Positions 61,716 through 64,000 of a stretch of DNA of 64,000 bases are shown here, one piece after another (the first letter of the stretch is position 1; the number at the start of each line of letters is the position of its first letter). Position numbers and translations under genes: made by a program. The notes beneath the pieces were generated by a model. The model made no database searches. It saw only the letters and a program-made list of their open reading frames with translations, and was not told the DNA's origin. Source of the DNA: Bacteroides timonensis (GTDB lineage: Bacteria > Bacteroidota > Bacteroidia > Bacteroidales > Bacteroidaceae); NCBI RefSeq assembly GCF_000513195.1, contig NZ_CBVI010000024.1, forward strand, positions 1 through 64,000, in the 5' to 3' direction.

Positions 61716-62201
61716 ATGGAGAATGTAGAACAGGAGTTCTTGTCCGTGATACGGGAGTATGAACGCGTCATATATAAAGTGTGCTATCTGTACACGACGC
61801 CGAATGCTACTCTTAACGACCTGTATCAGGACGTCGTGCTCAATTTGTGGAGAGCCTACCCCAAGTTTCGGAGAGAGTGCAAAGTATCCACATGGATTTA
61901 CCGCATCGCACTGAATACTTGTATTAGCTTTATTCGCAAAGAAAAGAACATTCCCGAAATCGTGACTCTAAGCCAGGACTCCGACCGAATGGAAGAATCG
62001 GACGAAACACAAGCCATGCTAAAGCAGCTCTACCGGATGATTAACCGTCTGGGCCCGTTGGAAAAGTCTATTATTCTGCTTTATCTGGAAGAAAAAAGCT
62101 ACGAGGAAATTGCTGAAATCACCGGCCTGACGGTAACAAACGTCGCTACCAAAATCAGCCGGATCAAAGACAAACTTAGAAAAATGAACAAGGAGGAATA
62201 A
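61716..62201 (+). CDS. ECF-type RNA polymerase sigma factor
   Basis: A 161-residue sigma factor. Region 2 (DLYQDVVLNLWRAYPKFRRECKVSTWIYRIA broken by its linker, residues 35-70) melts and reads the -10 element. Region 4 (LEEKSYEEIAEITGLTVTNVATKISRIKDKL) is the -35 reader. There is no C-terminal extension. The gene is coupled to a membrane protein whose start lies 1 nt after the stop, preceded by a perfect AGGAGG at 62191. That protein is a good candidate for a membrane regulator of this sigma factor. Confidence 0.92.
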   Translation: MENVEQEFLSVIREYERVIYKVCYLYTTPNATLNDLYQDVVLNLWRAYPKFRRECKVSTWIYRIALNTCISFIRKEKNIPEIVTLSQDSDRMEESDETQAMLKQLYRMINRLGPLEKSIILLYLEEKSYEEIAEITGLTVTNVATKISRIKDKLRKMNKEE

Positions 62202-62202
62202 T

Positions 62203-62829
62203 ATGGAATTGGATGAACTAAAGAAATCTTGGAATGCGCTGGACGAGCAATTGAAGAAAGAACCAATTGCCGATGAAAAGCAGATTGCGGGCATGATTGC
62301 CGAATACAAGGCAAACGCACGCAAAAGCATAGGGCGCCTTACGGGTTGGCAACGCTTCTCCATAGGTATTGGAGTCGTGGGACTGGCTCTCCTTCTGGTT
62401 ATTTGGTTACTGCCGTCCATCTTTCAGATCAACGAAGAATGGCAACCCAGGATTAATACACTCGTAATATTTGTCGGCATCAGTATTCTGCTGGGAATCT
62501 GGTGGGATCACAAAAACTATCGCTGGATAAGAAACACGAAAATAGATGAAATGCCTGTAGCCATAGTAAGCAAACGTATGGCAAGTTTCCGCCGATGGAC
62601 GAAATATGAAATTATCGCTATTTCCGCATGGGTGATTGTTTTCAATGTACTCAATTATTGGGTGATGGGCTATTACAAAGCTTCTTTCGGTGTTCAGGCC
62701 ACTTTGATTGCATTCTTTGTATTGTGTGACATTGCCATCATCTATCTGCTATACAAAAAAGTAGCTTACAAATTCCTTAACGACATCAAAAAAAATATAG
62801 AAGAATTAGAAGATATATGCACAGAATAA
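62203..62829 (+). CDS. Membrane protein, candidate anti-sigma factor
   Basis: A 208-residue protein with a cytosolic N-terminal helical segment of about 45 residues (MELDELKKSWNALDEQLKKE), then four predicted membrane helices at about 50-70, 80-95, 125-145 and 155-175, and a charged C-terminal tail. Proteins with this N-terminus commonly follow ECF sigma genes in Bacteroides, which suggests sequestration of the sigma factor at the membrane; this is inference, with no zinc anti-sigma motif seen. The AGGAGG site supports the start. It overlaps the next gene by 13 nt. Confidence 0.7.
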   Translation: MELDELKKSWNALDEQLKKEPIADEKQIAGMIAEYKANARKSIGRLTGWQRFSIGIGVVGLALLLVIWLLPSIFQINEEWQPRINTLVIFVGISILLGIWWDHKNYRWIRNTKIDEMPVAIVSKRMASFRRWTKYEIIAISAWVIVFNVLNYWVMGYYKASFGVQATLIAFFVLCDIAIIYLLYKKVAYKFLNDIKKNIEELEDICTE

Positions 62830-63980
62830 CCCTACTCCTTATCCTTTTTTTATTGATCCCCGATTTGTACATCTACTTTATGTACATTGTTCGGAAAACT
62901 AAAAACACCTGGCTGCGCATTGCGCACTGGATCCCCACTCTTTTATTGATAGCAGGCTACTTTCTGTTGATGCAGGGCATAGGCGAAAATGCGATGGCAC
63001 ACCATGCACAAGCCATCGGAAGACTGGCTATCTGCATTTTCCTGTTTGCCATCCCCAAGACCATCTTTATGATATGTTCGTTGGTGGGGCTGCCTTTTCA
63101 CTATTTGCTGCGCTGGCCCCGTTCACCGTTTACGGCTGTAGGGTTAGTATTGGGTGTAGTCAGTTTCTTTAATATACTTTATGGCACCCTGGTGGGTATC
63201 AGCAAATTTGAAGTGAAGGATATCGAATTTCACCACCCCAATCTTCCGAAAGCATTTGACGGTTACCGTATCGTGCAACTATCGGATATACATATCGGCA
63301 GCTGGATAGACAATGAGAAACCCATCAATGAACTGGTAGAACTCGTAAACGCCCAGAAACCCGATCTGATAGTATTTACCGGTGACTTGGTGAACCAAAG
63401 AAGTTGCGAACTGGAAGGATTTCAGGACATTCTGGCGCAATTGCATGCCAAAGATGGAGTATATTCCATTCTGGGTAATCATGACTACGGAAGTTACTAT
63501 CATTGGAAAAACCTGAAAGAACAGGTTAATAACATTGACAATCTGGTTCGGATGCAAAAGGCAATGGGATGGAAACTACTGAACAATGAGTATGATATAT
63601 TACATCATGAGGGGGACAGCATCGCACTTATCGGTGTAGAGAATGATGGTGAACCTCCTTTCTCACAATTTGCCGACCTGAAAAAAGCGACTAAAGGTAC
63701 AGATGGAATGTTCCGTATTCTATTAAGCCATAATCCTACGCACTGGCGCCGGGAAGTACTGCCGGATACAGACATCGAGCTGATGCTTGCCGGACATACT
63801 CATGCGATGCAGGCTATCATGTTCGGTCATTCACTTGCTTCGCTGATTTATCCCGAATGGGGAGGGATGTACACTGAAGGAGATCGGGGATTATATGTCA
63901 ATATAGGAATCGGCTATGTAGGACTGCCGTTCCGCTTCGGGGCATGGCCGGAAATTACAGTAATAACGTTGCGTGATTAG
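62817..63980 (+). CDS. Membrane-anchored metallophosphoesterase
   Basis: A 387-residue protein with three or four N-terminal membrane helices (residues 1-130) and a calcineurin-like phosphoesterase domain. The metal motifs are in order: DIHIG near 158, FTGDLVN near 192, LGNHDYG near 221, LLSHNP near 303 and LAGHTHAMQ near 328. The YkuE/YaeI-type subgroup hydrolyses phospholipid head groups or related phosphoesters. It is the third gene of the sigma operon, translated through a 13-nt overlap, so it may be a target or effector of that stress response. The frame ends 20 nt before the window end. Confidence 0.88.
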   Translation: MHRITLLLILFLLIPDLYIYFMYIVRKTKNTWLRIAHWIPTLLLIAGYFLLMQGIGENAMAHHAQAIGRLAICIFLFAIPKTIFMICSLVGLPFHYLLRWPRSPFTAVGLVLGVVSFFNILYGTLVGISKFEVKDIEFHHPNLPKAFDGYRIVQLSDIHIGSWIDNEKPINELVELVNAQKPDLIVFTGDLVNQRSCELEGFQDILAQLHAKDGVYSILGNHDYGSYYHWKNLKEQVNNIDNLVRMQKAMGWKLLNNEYDILHHEGDSIALIGVENDGEPPFSQFADLKKATKGTDGMFRILLSHNPTHWRREVLPDTDIELMLAGHTHAMQAIMFGHSLASLIYPEWGGMYTEGDRGLYVNIGIGYVGLPFRFGAWPEITVITLRD

Positions 63981-64000
63981 GCGCAACATTATCTAGCTCA

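Overview
The window looks like a piece of a Bacteroides (Bacteroidales) chromosome. Evidence: an upxY/upxZ capsule-regulator pair, a smalltalk/amidase/HU/DUF4248 module, promoters of the Bacteroides type (TTG, about 20 nt, TAnnTTTG), and AT-rich intergenic DNA with long palindromes. No rRNA, tRNA or CRISPR array was recognised. The species cannot be named from the sequence alone.

Layout. (1) 1-4465: a replication-like module often found beside Bacteroides capsule loci, comprising a DUF7833-type protein (5' end off window), primase-helicase, DUF4248, HU-like protein, smalltalk microprotein and amidase. (2) 4544-11703, minus strand: a short capsule-type operon headed by upxY and upxZ, with a HEPN relic, a ferredoxin/F420-beta/hexapeptide acyltransferase fusion, an acyl carrier protein, an epimerase, an acyltransferase and a flippase. 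It has no glycosyltransferase. (3) 11899-12102: a promoter flanked by perfect 17-bp inverted repeats. As assembled it points right, away from upxY and towards (4). (4) 12421-16211, plus strand: a dlt-like operon of adenylating enzyme, carrier protein, MBOAT and SGNH/DltD-like protein. Two of its genes carry apparent internal deletions. Regions 2-4 read as one switchable envelope-decoration locus, with the invertible promoter serving one side or the other.

(5) 16252-31257: mostly housekeeping genes: GH25 lysozyme, PPi-dependent phosphofructokinase, PlsC-like acyltransferase, nitrilase-family amidase, alpha-2-macroglobulin with PBP1C, and a NagB-like/PIG-L fusion whose deaminase active site is altered. 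(6) 31323-44171: an HU-like gene, then a phase-variable type I restriction-modification locus. The operon hsdR, papain-like protease, hsdM, ORF6N protein, hsdS runs leftward. It faces silent hsdS cassettes, a Fic protein and a tyrosine recombinase. Three classes of exact inverted repeat (40, 30 and 17 bp) connect the expressed hsdS with the cassettes. (7) 44701-63980: amidase/golvesin-domain protein, small proteins, a histidine kinase, YgiQ, Mfd, polyprenol-phosphate sugar synthase, dihydroorotase, a stand-alone MetH reactivation domain, a surface-protein operon, and an ECF sigma/membrane protein/phosphoesterase operon.

Four families of intergenic palindromes are also present (2682, 17088, 19862, 28903). 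The 2682 family has a second copy at 58821. Main limits: function is called from remembered family motifs, no database search was possible, and the orientation of invertible DNA is only the assembled state.
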